Translations under genes and position numbers: made by a program
The notes under the pieces: model-generated
The model's input: only the letters and a program-made list of their open reading frames with translations
Databases searched by the model: none
What the model was told of the DNA's origin: nothing
Shown: one piece after another, positions 1 to 6,520 of the stretch
Layout: each line of letters starts with the position of its first letter
Position numbering within the stretch: the stretch's first letter is position 1
NCBI GenBank assembly: GCA_024404275.1
Contig: JAKSQG010000027.1
Location: 1 to 14,923 of the forward strand
Source: Clostridia bacterium
GTDB lineage: Bacteria > Bacillota > Clostridia > Christensenellales > Aristaeellaceae
Direction: 5' to 3'
Length of the DNA stretch: 14,923 nt

Positions 1-1833
1 AACAAAACGCTGGCGGCGCAGCTGTGCAGCGAGTTCCGCGCTTTCTTTCCCGACAGCGCGGTGGAGTATTTTGTTTCTTATTACGATTACTATCAGCCCG
101 AGGCGTACATTGCCTCGACGGATACCTATATTGAAAAGGACTCGTCCATCAATGAAGAGATCGACCGCCTGCGCCACAGCGCCACGGCGGCACTGCAGGA
201 ACGGCGCGATGTGATCATCGTGGCGTCGGTCAGCTGCATCTATTCGATGGGTGACCCGAGCGAATACCTGGGGCAGATGATCTCGCTGCGCCCGGGCATG
301 GCCATGAACCGCGAGGAGCTTTTGCGGCAGCTGGTGGAGATCCAGTTCGGCCGCAACGATATCGGCTTCTCACGCGGTGAGTTTCGTGTGCGCGGCGATA
401 CGGTGGAGATCATGCCCGCCAGCATGATGGACAACGCCATCCGCGTGGAGTTCTTCGGGGATGAGATCGATCGCATCAGCGAGTTCAACCCCGTGACCGG
501 CAAGGCAACGCATACCCTGCAGCATGTATCGGTCTATCCCGCCACGCATTACATGACCAATGCCGCCGAAAGGGAAAAGAACATTGCCGTCATTGAGCAT
601 GACATGCATGTGCAGGCGGAAATGTTTGAAAATGAAGGAAAGCCCTTGGAGGCGGAGCGCATTCTGCAGCGTACGCGGTATGACATCGAGATGCTGCGGG
701 AGATCGGCATGTGCAGCGGTATTGAGAATTACAGCCGCTATTTTGATGGACGTCAGCCGGGGGATCCGCCGTTCTCACTGCTGGACTACTTCCCAAAGGA
801 TTTTATCTGCTTCATTGATGAGAGCCATCAGACCATACCGCAGATCCGCGCCATGTTCAACGGCGACAGGATGCGCAAGAGCGCGCTGGTCAATTATGGC
901 TTCCGCCTGCCTTCGGCGTTTGACAACCGCCCGCTGCGCTTTGATGAGTTTGAAGAGCGCATCGGTCAGACAGTGTTTGTATCGGCGACGCCCGGTCCTT
1001 ACGAGGCGGAGCATTCGCTCAGGACGGTGGAGCAGCTGATCCGCCCGACGGGTCTTCTCGATCCGAAGATCATTGTGCGTTCCGCAAAGGGACAGGTGGA
1101 TGATCTGTTGGGCGAGATCCGTGAGGTGACGGCAAGACATGAAAGAGTGCTGGTGACGACACTGACCAAAAAGATGGCGGAGAGCCTGACAGAATACCTG
1201 GAGGATTCCGGCGTCAAGGTGCGTTATCTGCACAGCGATATCCATACGATGGACCGTATGGAGCTGATACGCGATCTGCGCCGCGGCGCGTATGATGTGT
1301 TGGTGGGTATCAACCTGCTGCGTGAAGGTCTGGACATTCCCGAGGTATCGTTGGTGGCCATTCTGGATGCCGATAAAGAAGGCTTTTTGCGCTCCGAGAC
1401 CAGTCTGGTGCAGACCATCGGCCGTGCGGCGCGAAACGCTTCTGGACGGGTCATCATGTATGCGGATGTGCTGACAGACAGCATGACAAGGGCCATCTTT
1501 GAAACGAACCGCAGACGATCCATTCAGGAGGCGTACAACACTGAGCATGGCATTACGCCGCAATCGGTACAGAATGCCATCCGTGCACTGCTGGAGATCA
1601 CGGACGCAGCGGACAACGAAGCTGAACGCGAAGAGGGCGTCAGCGACGAGGAGAAGGCACAGCTCATCCGCGATCTGGAGGACAAGATGCTGGATGCTGC
1701 CGGCAGCCTTGACTTTGAAAAGGCGGCAAAGCTGCGTGATCAGCTGTTTGCGCTGAAAGGACAGGCCCCTGCCGCCCGCCCGCAGCCGCAGCACCGCAAG
1801 CGCCGTGAGTATTACAAGCACGGCAAATCGTAA
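1..1833 (+). CDS. uvrB: UvrABC excinuclease subunit B, 5' end outside the window
   Basis: UvrB is the damage-verifying, ATP-dependent helicase-like subunit of nucleotide excision repair; it takes DNA from UvrA and recruits UvrC. The frame is open from base 1 (NKTLAAQL) to TAA at 1831, giving 610 residues. By comparison with E. coli UvrB about 65 N-terminal residues, including the Walker A loop, lie upstream. Visible in order are the beta-hairpin region (YFVSYYDYYQPEAY), the DESH box (FIDESHQTIPQ), the VSATPGPYE motif, the C-terminal helicase motifs (LLREGLDIPEVSLVAILDAD, then QTIGRAARN), and the C-terminal UVR motif that contacts UvrC (LDFEKAAKLRDQL). The stop codon merges with the ribosome site of the dehydrogenase gene, so the two are probably co-transcribed. 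uvrA, often next to uvrB in Firmicutes, is not downstream. Confidence 0.98.
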   Translation, partial: NKTLAAQLCSEFRAFFPDSAVEYFVSYYDYYQPEAYIASTDTYIEKDSSINEEIDRLRHSATAALQERRDVIIVASVSCIYSMGDPSEYLGQMISLRPGMAMNREELLRQLVEIQFGRNDIGFSRGEFRVRGDTVEIMPASMMDNAIRVEFFGDEIDRISEFNPVTGKATHTLQHVSVYPATHYMTNAAEREKNIAVIEHDMHVQAEMFENEGKPLEAERILQRTRYDIEMLREIGMCSGIENYSRYFDGRQPGDPPFSLLDYFPKDFICFIDESHQTIPQIRAMFNGDRMRKSALVNYGFRLPSAFDNRPLRFDEFEERIGQTVFVSATPGPYEAEHSLRTVEQLIRPTGLLDPKIIVRSAKGQVDDLLGEIREVTARHERVLVTTLTKKMAESLTEYLEDSGVKVRYLHSDIHTMDRMELIRDLRRGAYDVLVGINLLREGLDIPEVSLVAILDADKEGFLRSETSLVQTIGRAARNASGRVIMYADVLTDSMTRAIFETNRRRSIQEAYNTEHGITPQSVQNAIRALLEITDAADNEAEREEGVSDEEKAQLIRDLEDKMLDAAGSLDFEKAAKLRDQLFALKGQAPAARPQPQHRKRREYYKHGKS

Positions 1834-1847
1834 AGGAGCCTGACAAG

Positions 1848-2789
1848 ATGAAAGTCTATCTTCCGCAGGATATGGATGCCGCGGGCAAGGAATACCTGAT
1901 TGAACGCGGCTATGAAATCAAGATGGGAACGGGTACAACACCCGAGATCATGGCAAAAGAGATCGTGGATTGTGACGCGGTCATTGTGCGTGTGGCACAG
2001 TTTCCTGCGTCTGTGATCAACGCGGCGCCGAAACTCAAGGTAATCGGGCGGCACGGTGTCGGTACGGATAACATCGATGTGGCGGCGGCGACGGCACGCG
2101 GCATCCGTGTGACCAACGGACCGTATTCCAATACAGAATCGGTGGCTGAACATGCCGCGGGGATGATTTTAGCGTTGGCGCATCGCATTCCGCTGCTCAA
2201 TGATGCGGTGCGTGAGGGCAACTGGGGCATTCGTAATTCGCCGATCGGCATGAGCGATATCAAAGGCAAAACACTGGGGTTGGTGGGTTCGGGACGCATT
2301 GCCCTGTCGCTAGCGGAGAAGATGCATTTCGGGTTTGGCATGAAGGTCATTACCTACGGCACACGCCATCCCGAACGGCTGCCGGAATATGTGACGATGG
2401 CGGCATCGTTGGAGAGCCTGTTTGCAGAGGCGGACGTGGTGTCGCTGCATTGCCCGCTGACGGAGGAGACCCGTCTGATGGTGAATGCCGAATTGCTGAA
2501 CCGGATGAAGCCGACGGCGCTGCTGGTCAATACTGCCCGCGGTGAAGTGGTGGATGAAATGGCGCTGTACGAAGCGCTGAAAAACAAGAAGATCACCGGA
2601 GCGGCGGCGGATGTGGCGGCGGGGGAAGTGATGGATAAGAATCATCCGCTGCTGACACTGGATAACTTTATCGTGTCGCCGCACTGTGCCTCCCATACGC
2701 GGGAGGGGAAGATCAACATGGCGGTGCATGCTGCGATGGGCGTGGATGAGGTGCTCAGCGGCAAGGAACCGACCTGGCCGGTCAACTGA
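1848..2789 (+). CDS. D-2-hydroxyacid dehydrogenase, phosphoglycerate dehydrogenase-like
   Basis: 313 residues, the usual length for NAD-dependent D-isomer-specific 2-hydroxyacid dehydrogenases without an ACT domain. The catalytic Arg (NTARGEVVDE, R231), Glu (DVAAGE, E260) and His (SPHCASHT, H279) of the family are all present, as is the substrate-side segment GRHGVGTDNIDV. The nucleotide-binding loop reads GLVGSGRIA (144-152), so the last Gly of the usual GxGxxG is Ala. AAAGGAG at 1832-1838 overlaps the uvrB stop and fixes this ATG. Reduction of a 2-keto acid, or oxidation of the 2-hydroxy acid in the cytoplasm, is inferred from the family. The substrate (3-phosphoglycerate, hydroxypyruvate or another) cannot be told from sequence, and with no serC or other serine genes alongside I do not call it serA. 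Confidence 0.93.
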   Translation: MKVYLPQDMDAAGKEYLIERGYEIKMGTGTTPEIMAKEIVDCDAVIVRVAQFPASVINAAPKLKVIGRHGVGTDNIDVAAATARGIRVTNGPYSNTESVAEHAAGMILALAHRIPLLNDAVREGNWGIRNSPIGMSDIKGKTLGLVGSGRIALSLAEKMHFGFGMKVITYGTRHPERLPEYVTMAASLESLFAEADVVSLHCPLTEETRLMVNAELLNRMKPTALLVNTARGEVVDEMALYEALKNKKITGAAADVAAGEVMDKNHPLLTLDNFIVSPHCASHTREGKINMAVHAAMGVDEVLSGKEPTWPVN

Positions 2790-2811
2790 TATGGAAGTAC
2801 AGGGAAAAGCA

Positions 2812-3096
2812 ATGGACAATGCAGCTGCGATCGAAAGAATCAAGGCAATGGAACAACGGTTTGACAGTGCGTTGAAAGCAGCGGCGGAGCTGGATGAAGC
2901 GATTGAACGGTTCAAAGATTCTGCAAAAGACGTGGAAGCGTTGATTGCTTATTATGAATCCGATGCGTGGCGCAACGATTTTGAGGCGGACGCGGAAGGA
3001 AGATTTCCGGCCAACCTGAAACGCGGCGTTTTGTCAGAGGATGGTATTTATAACCTGCTGACGGATTATCAAAGACTGAAGGAAATACTCGTCTGA
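2812..3096 (+). CDS. DUF4298 family protein
   Basis: A 94-residue acidic, largely helical cytoplasmic protein of unknown function. The C-terminal signature LKRGVLSEDGIYNLLTD and the mid-region YYESDAWRNDFEAD match what I know of DUF4298; the N-terminal half looks coiled-coil-like. I chose ATG 2812 because AGGGA (2801-2805) lies about seven bases upstream. An in-frame ATG at 2791 would add seven residues but has no ribosome site. It begins 22 bases after the dehydrogenase stop and is probably in the same transcript. No membrane segment or catalytic motif is visible. Confidence 0.85.
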   Translation: MDNAAAIERIKAMEQRFDSALKAAAELDEAIERFKDSAKDVEALIAYYESDAWRNDFEADAEGRFPANLKRGVLSEDGIYNLLTDYQRLKEILV

Positions 3097-3129
3097 GGGC
3101 TTGCTCCAGATGAAAGGGGGTTCATCGGT

Positions 3130-3612
3130 GTGGAACTGTGGGATGCTTATGATGGGGATTTTAACAAGATTGAGAACATGACGCTGGTCCGAGGTGAAAG
3201 CATACCCAAAGGGGTTTTTCATTTGGTATGTGACGTGATCGTGAAGCATAGTGATGGAACCTTCCTGCTGATGCAGCGGGACTTTCGTAAGCATTATGGA
3301 GGCCTGTGGGAAGCAACCGCCGGCGGTTCGGCTTTGCAGGGAGAAGATGCCGAGACCTGTGCAAGAAGAGAACTGCGGGAAGAAACGGGCATCGCGGCGG
3401 AACATCTGGCTGAAGTGGGGCGTGTGTGGAAAGACCAGACGATCTATACAGAGTTTTTGTGTGTGACAAGCTGTGCGAAAGACAGTGTGACGCTGCAGGA
3501 AGGGGAAACCGTTGCCTATCGTTGGGTGAGCCGCGATGAATTGATTGAGATGAAAGAGGATGAACTGGTAACACAAAGGATGCAGACCTTTATTGAAGAG
3601 CTGCAGCGGTAA
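3130..3612 (+). CDS. Nudix hydrolase
   Basis: 160 residues with a complete Nudix box (GX5EX7REUXEEXGU) in GSALQGEDAETCARRELREE followed by TGI, the Mg-binding helix that hydrolyses nucleoside-diphosphate-linked compounds. The N-terminus (MELWDAYD, then RGESIPKGVFHLV) and the GGLWEATAGGSA segment resemble the YfcD / isopentenyl-diphosphate-isomerase-like branch of Nudix proteins, but the box itself is that of a hydrolase. The start is GTG with AAAGGGGG at 3113-3120 nine bases upstream; no ATG is placed as well. The gene ends in TAA. Substrate is unknown. It follows DUF4298 by 33 bases on the same strand and is likely part of the uvrB-side operon. Confidence 0.93.
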   Translation: MELWDAYDGDFNKIENMTLVRGESIPKGVFHLVCDVIVKHSDGTFLLMQRDFRKHYGGLWEATAGGSALQGEDAETCARRELREETGIAAEHLAEVGRVWKDQTIYTEFLCVTSCAKDSVTLQEGETVAYRWVSRDELIEMKEDELVTQRMQTFIEELQR

Positions 3613-3632
3613 ACGGACTGCGAAGGAGAAAA

Positions 3633-3896
3633 ATGAGCACGAGATCACATTTTATGTGCAGCCTGATCCATAACGGTGTGCTTGGCGGTGGGTTGACGCC
3701 GGATGAGAAGGGCGTTACCTTCAGAACCGGCAAGGTGACCGTTGACGCATAATACAGAAACCTCGTCATCGACAGGGGCGAAATCCGTTCACTCACGTGG
3801 AAAGGCGTGATGGCGGTGTTTGCCATGAAGAACAGGGAAGAATACCGCTTTTTGATTGTCAATAAGCGGCGGTATGTGAGAAATTACGAAGGATAA
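3633..3896 (+). pseudogene. Small conserved protein interrupted by in-frame TAA
   Basis: ATG 3633 has an excellent ribosome site (AAGGAG, 3623-3628) 20 bases after the Nudix stop. The frame codes 39 residues (MSTRSHFMCSLIHNGVLGGG and on), meets TAA at 3750-3752, then continues in the same frame for 47 more codons (YRNLVIDRGEIRSLTWKG, then MKNREEYRFLIVNKRRY) to TAA at 3894. The two halves read as one 87-residue protein: from memory, small PH-like cytosolic proteins of clostridia share a GVLGGGL start and an FxIxNKxR end, with YRNL in the middle. I infer one gene broken by a single nonsense change. It could instead be a genuine 39-residue peptide. Function unknown. Confidence 0.5.
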
Positions 3897-3915
3897 ACAG
3901 AAGACAATCATTTTG

Positions 3916-3950
3916 AAGATGAAGTGCGATGCATTTCATCTTTTTGTTTG
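3916..3950 (+). terminator. Rho-independent terminator of the uvrB-side gene cluster
   Basis: AAGATGAAGTGC (3916-3927), a GAT loop, then GCATTTCATCTT (3931-3942) form a 12-pair stem with one G-T wobble, followed by a T-rich tail (TTTGTTTG). It lies 20 bases after the last stop of the preceding cluster and just before the sdpR operators. Confidence 0.85.
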
Positions 3951-3956
3951 ATAAGC

Positions 3957-3976
3957 ATTTAGAAAAATATCTAAAT
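3957..3976. promoter_or_regulatory. Operator 1, ATTTAG-N8-CTAAAT palindrome
   Basis: Perfect inverted repeat with arms ATTTAG and CTAAAT around eight bases, immediately upstream of the -35 box. The same arms and spacing recur at 4011-4030. Inferred to be a binding site for the ArsR-family repressor encoded just downstream, by analogy with autoregulated SdpR. Confidence 0.75.
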
Positions 3977-3981
3977 ACCTA

Positions 3982-4010
3982 TTGACAGAGATCAAGCATT
4001 GATATATAAT
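3982..4010 (+). promoter_or_regulatory. Sigma-A promoter of the sdpRI-like operon
   Basis: Perfect consensus TTGACA (3982-3987), a 17-base spacer and TATAAT (4005-4010). Such a strong core fits a promoter normally held off by a repressor. It is bracketed by two identical-arm palindromes, one touching the -35 side and one covering the start site. Confidence 0.9.
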
Positions 4011-4030
4011 ATTTAGGCAGTCATCTAAAT
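4011..4030. promoter_or_regulatory. Operator 2, ATTTAG-N8-CTAAAT palindrome over the start site
   Basis: Second copy of the palindrome, abutting the -10 box and covering the expected transcription start. Its centre is 54 bases, close to five helical turns, from operator 1, so two dimers could bind one face of the DNA. Occupancy here would directly block RNA polymerase. Confidence 0.75.
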
Positions 4031-4061
4031 AGTTGACTGATGAAACGAAAGGAGATGTACG

Positions 4062-4337
4062 ATGAGCTTCAATGAAACGATGAAGGCTCTGGCAGATCCT
4101 ACAAGACGGGCGATATTGAATATGCTCAAGGAAGGCAGCTTGCCTGCCGGAGAGATCGCCGAAAAGTTCGATATGACCGGAGCAACGATCTCCCATCATC
4201 TGTCCACGCTGAAGAAGGCGGGGCTGGTGAATGAGGAGAGGAAAAGGAACTTTATCTTCTACACGTTGAATGCTTCCGTTCTGGAAGAGATTCTGTTGTG
4301 GATCAGCGAACTGAAAGGAGAGGAAAACAATGATTAA
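4062..4337 (+). CDS. sdpR: ArsR-family repressor, SdpR-like
   Basis: 91-residue winged-helix repressor. LADPTRRAILNMLKEG opens the wHTH, GEIAEKFDMTGATISHHLST holds the helix-turn-helix with recognition helix, and KRNFIFYTLN is the wing. There is no cysteine at all, so it is not an ArsR-type metal sensor. Length and sequence pattern closely resemble B. subtilis SdpR (90 residues), the autorepressor of the sdpRI immunity operon, and the next gene is SdpI-like, which supports the assignment. AAAGGAG at 4048-4054 lies seven bases before ATG. It very probably binds the two palindromes around its own promoter. In B. subtilis, repression is lifted when SdpI meets the SdpC toxin and holds SdpR at the membrane; whether that holds here is inference, as no sdpC-like gene is visible. 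Confidence 0.88.
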   Translation: MSFNETMKALADPTRRAILNMLKEGSLPAGEIAEKFDMTGATISHHLSTLKKAGLVNEERKRNFIFYTLNASVLEEILLWISELKGEENND

Positions 4338-4983
4338 GATGAACAGAGAAGAAAAAAAGGAATTGGTACTGACCACGCTGGTGTGCCTGATTCCGCTGAT
4401 CGCCGGGCTTTTGCTGTATTCGAAACTGCCGGAGGAGATGGCGATCCATTGGGATGCGCAGGGCAATGTGAACGGAACCAGCAGCAAGCTGGTGGGGACG
4501 ATTGTGCTTCCTGGCATTCTGGCGCTGCTCAACCTGATCTTCCCGATGCTGCTGCGTATCGACCCGAAATATGAAAACATGAATGGCAAGCTGAAGACAC
4601 TGACCCACTGGATCATTCCTGTGACCGCGGTTTTCTGCTCCGGAGTCACGCTTGCGGCAGCGCTTGGCGTGAAGACGCATATAGAAGTAATCGCTCCGAT
4701 GCTGGTGGGTGTACTGTTGGTTCTAATCGGCAATTATCTTCCCAAGACAAAACAGAGCTACACCATGGGCATCAAACTGCCCTGGACGCTGAACAGTGAG
4801 GAAAACTGGAATCATACCCATCGTATGGCGGGTTTCCTGTAGGTCATCGGCGGTATGGTGATGATCGTCAGTGGATTCTTTTCCTTCCGCTATATCGCTT
4901 TCATTGCGATTATGGTTGTGATGGTTGCAGTGCCTACTGTGTACTCCTATCTGTATTATAAAAAAGAGAATCATGCGAAATAA
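4330..4983 (+). CDS. sdpI: SdpI-like membrane protein (DUF1648/SdpI), one in-frame TAG
   Basis: Multi-spanning membrane protein of the SdpI immunity family. The N-terminal DUF1648 part has LLYSKLPEEMAIHWDAQGNV; the SdpI part follows with NYLPKTKQSYTMGIKLPWTL and the ENWNHTHRMAG motif. At codon 171 (4840-4842) the frame meets TAG, then continues without shift through two more hydrophobic segments (VIGGMVMIVSGFFSF and AFIAIMVVMVAVPTVYSYLY) to TAA at 4981. Read through, it is 217 residues, near the 207 of B. subtilis SdpI; cut at TAG it would lose the last membrane segments. The residue expected there is often aromatic or hydrophobic, so a TGG-to-TAG change is one explanation. It overlaps sdpR by eight bases, indicating translational coupling. 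Immunity to a peptide toxin or sensing of membrane stress is inferred. Confidence 0.85.
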
Positions 4984-5001
4984 CAACTGAAACACATGAA
5001 A

Positions 5002-5039
5002 AAAAGGATCCGCGGAAGGAAATCTCCGCGGGTCCTTTT
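5002..5039. terminator. Bidirectional terminator between sdpI and ydcF
   Basis: Fifteen-pair stem (AAAAGGATCCGCGGA, 5002-5016, with TCCGCGGGTCCTTTT, 5025-5039, one wobble) around an eight-base loop. On the - strand it is followed by a run of eight T, making it a strong terminator for radC-ydcF; on the + strand the T run is shorter but it also ends sdpI. Confidence 0.88.
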
Positions 5040-5045
5040 GCAATA

Positions 5046-5654
5046 TCAGTAAGGGAGAAGACCGGCTTTCTGGCACCAGTATTTGACCCAGGCAAGCGCT
5101 TCACGGCAGTGGTTTTTGAGCCAGTACTGGGGGAGCGTGGCACTGCCGGCGCCCTGTGCGTCAAAGCCGGCATCGGCTGCAAGCGCAAGGGCACGGGCGA
5201 CATGGTAATCGCTGGTTACAATCAGCACCGAGGTGGTGCCTTCCGGCAGCATCGCCTTGGCGTTGTCGAGGTTTTCCCGGGTATTGACGGAGGTGTCCTC
5301 CATCAGGATATCCTGCGCCGGGACGCCGAGCGACAGCAGATAGGTCTTCATGGCCTGCGCTTCGGTGATGGGTTCGTTGTACCCACGGGCGCCGCATACA
5401 ACAATGGGACGGGGACGGAGGCAGTAGTGCTGATAGGCCATGTCGAGACGGTCCTTCAGCTGACGGCTTAATGTGCCGTCTTCTTTTACCTGCGCGCCGA
5501 GCACGATGATGGCACTGTCGTTATCGTCAGGGGTTGGGATGGTCCATTCCCGGATGGCGACATAGCCGACAAGGGCGAAAAAAACGACAGCAGCCAGGAT
5601 GAGCAGCAACAAAAGGGTGTGTATCAAAGGGTGTTTCCTTTCTCTTTTGGACAT
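5046..5654 (-). CDS. YdcF/SanA-family DUF218 membrane-anchored protein
   Basis: 202 residues. A basic N-terminus (MSKRERKHPLIH) and one membrane segment (about residues 12-34) are followed by the DUF218 fold: AIIVLGAQVKEDGTLSRQL, then IVVCGARGYNEPITEAQAMK, MEDTSVNTRENLDNAKAML and VLIVTSDYHVARAL. These are the conserved blocks of the SanA/YdcF family, linked to cell-envelope integrity in E. coli but with no firmly known reaction. The catalytic domain most likely faces outward. It starts 15 bases after the radC stop; the ribosome site AAGGAG directly follows that stop, so it shares the radC transcript. It ends in TGA just before the terminator. Confidence 0.88.
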   Translation of the reverse strand: MSKRERKHPLIHTLLLLLILAAVVFFALVGYVAIREWTIPTPDDNDSAIIVLGAQVKEDGTLSRQLKDRLDMAYQHYCLRPRPIVVCGARGYNEPITEAQAMKTYLLSLGVPAQDILMEDTSVNTRENLDNAKAMLPEGTTSVLIVTSDYHVARALALAADAGFDAQGAGSATLPQYWLKNHCREALAWVKYWCQKAGLLPY

Positions 5655-5669
5655 TGGGGCTGTGCTCCT

Positions 5670-6401
5670 TCAGTAATGATAAAGAATGGTGTTTTGCCCG
5701 GCAGTCAACGGGGAGGCGTTCCCGCTTGCATCGGGCATGAGGCCGCTGAGCAGAAAACTGAAGCTCTCGTTTTCGGCTGAGATAATGTGGTCAAACAATG
5801 TGATGCCGATGCGGCGCAGTGTTTCGTGCAATTCCAGCGTCAGCGAAACATCGGCTTCGGAGGGGGCGGCGCTGCCGCCGGGGTGATTGTGGGCGAGGAT
5901 CAACCCGCAGGCGCCGCTTTGTGTGGCGACGCTGACGATGTGCCGTGTATATACGCGTACCTATGTGGTATCGCCCGAACCGATTTGGGCTGCGCTGAGG
6001 CGTTTCATGCGCGCATCCAGACAAATGACATAGAATTTTTCGTATTTTTCCCCTTCAAACAGGGCTTCGCAGTAGCGGGCGGCGGCGGTGGGAGAAGAGA
6101 GGATCGGCGAATCCTCCTATACGCTTTTGCGGTAGGCACGGAAGAGCGGCAGCATCAGCGCAATCAGGGAGGCGGCATTGTCCCCGATGCCATCGATGGT
6201 TTGCAATTCGTCGGGCGTGGCCTGCAGTACAGCGTGGAGCGAGCCGAACCGTTGGAGCAGCGCATGGGCGATGGGATTGGTATCCCGCCGCGGGATGGCA
6301 AAGGAGAGCAGGAACTACAGCACTTCGTGCGGTGCAAACGCTTCAAGACCGGCGGTTTCAAAACGCGTCCTGAGACGCTTGCGGTGTCCTTCGTGCTGCA
6401 T
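5670..6401 (-). CDS. radC: RadC-family JAMM protein with three in-frame TAG codons
   Basis: From ATG 6399-6401 (AAAGGAGG seven bases upstream) one frame runs 243 codons to TGA at 5670, the normal size for clostridial RadC, but crosses TAG at codon 29 (6315-6317), 95 (6117-6119) and 147 (5961-5963). Conserved blocks survive all along: MQHEGHRKRLRTRF, FAIPRRDTN, the helix-hairpin-helix TIDGIGDNAASLIA, FYVICLDARMKRL, and the metal-binding JAMM motif AHNHPGGSAAPSEAD. The first TAG sits in the EVL-x-FLL stretch where this family usually has Glu. There is no frameshift. Strict reading would make it a pseudogene with fragments; readthrough would give an intact protein. RadC was named a DNA repair protein, but its true role is unclear. 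Promoter and ribosome site look intact. Confidence 0.85.
5961..5963 (-). other. In-frame TAG, radC codon 147
   Basis: The third amber codon of radC lies between IGSGDTT and VRVYTRHIV, just before the JAMM active site. Sense codons one change away include CAG, GAG and AAG; Gln or Glu would look natural here. Confidence 0.9.
6117..6119 (-). other. In-frame TAG, radC codon 95
   Basis: The second amber codon of radC lies between FRAYRKSV and EDSPIL, in the variable linker between the helix-hairpin-helix part and the JAMM domain. No residue can be inferred from family conservation. Confidence 0.9.
6315..6317 (-). other. In-frame TAG, radC codon 29
   Basis: The first amber codon of radC lies between APHEVL and FLLSFAIP. 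Relatives usually have Glu at this place (EVLELLL), so GAG to TAG is the simplest origin; Gln is also possible. Confidence 0.9.
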
Positions 6402-6429
6402 ACCGGAGCCTCCTTTCGCTGATGTGTCT

Positions 6430-6458
6430 ATCATATCACACTTTATCCGATGACTCAA
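6430..6458 (-). promoter_or_regulatory. Promoter of radC-ydcF, extended -10
   Basis: On the - strand, TTGAGT (6453-6458), a 17-base spacer and TATGAT (6430-6435) preceded by TGA, giving an extended -10 (TGnTATGAT). The start would fall around 6423, leaving a short leader before the ribosome site. It is back-to-back with the addB promoter. Confidence 0.75.
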
Positions 6459-6469
6459 CAGATTTGCGG

Positions 6470-6498
6470 TTGTTGAAACAATTCGGATATGGTAAAAT
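6470..6498 (+). promoter_or_regulatory. Promoter of addB, extended -10
   Basis: TTGTTG (6470-6475), a 17-base spacer and TAAAAT (6493-6498) preceded by TGG, so again an extended -10. Transcription would begin near 6505 and read directly into AAGGGGG, the addB ribosome site. TTGAAA three bases further on is a closer -35 match but leaves only 14 bases of spacer. Confidence 0.7.
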
Positions 6499-6520
6499 AA
6501 AAACACAAGGGGGCAGAATA

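Noticed and set aside
775..1821. 348-codon open frame on the - strand across uvrB
   Set aside because: Antisense shadow of a strongly conserved gene; composition is odd (His, Arg, Cys rich), no ribosome site and no family resemblance.
2686..2811. Longer N-terminus for the DUF4298 protein
   Set aside because: It overlaps the dehydrogenase C-terminus with Arg/Trp-rich shadow sequence; ATG 2812 has a proper ribosome site.
4062..4337. Arsenic or metal-sensing role for the ArsR-family protein
   Set aside because: The protein has no cysteine and its neighbour is SdpI-like, so the SdpR branch fits better.
3936..4733. 265-codon - strand frame covering the sdpR promoter, sdpR and part of sdpI
   Set aside because: It runs through a perfect promoter and two operators and opposes clear SdpR and SdpI frames.
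5787..6422. 211-codon + strand frame opposite radC
   Set aside because: Considered as an alternative to an interrupted radC, but it is Gly/Arg/Gln-rich with no domain, while radC shows conserved motifs throughout.
6402..6506. Upstream start for radC on the - strand
   Set aside because: It would code across the radC promoter; ATG at 6401 has AAAGGAGG at ideal spacing and begins the family-typical MQHEGHRKR.
6422..6520. Upstream start for addB adding 33 residues
   Set aside because: The extension covers the addB promoter and its -10 box and has no ribosome site; ATG 6521 has a strong one.
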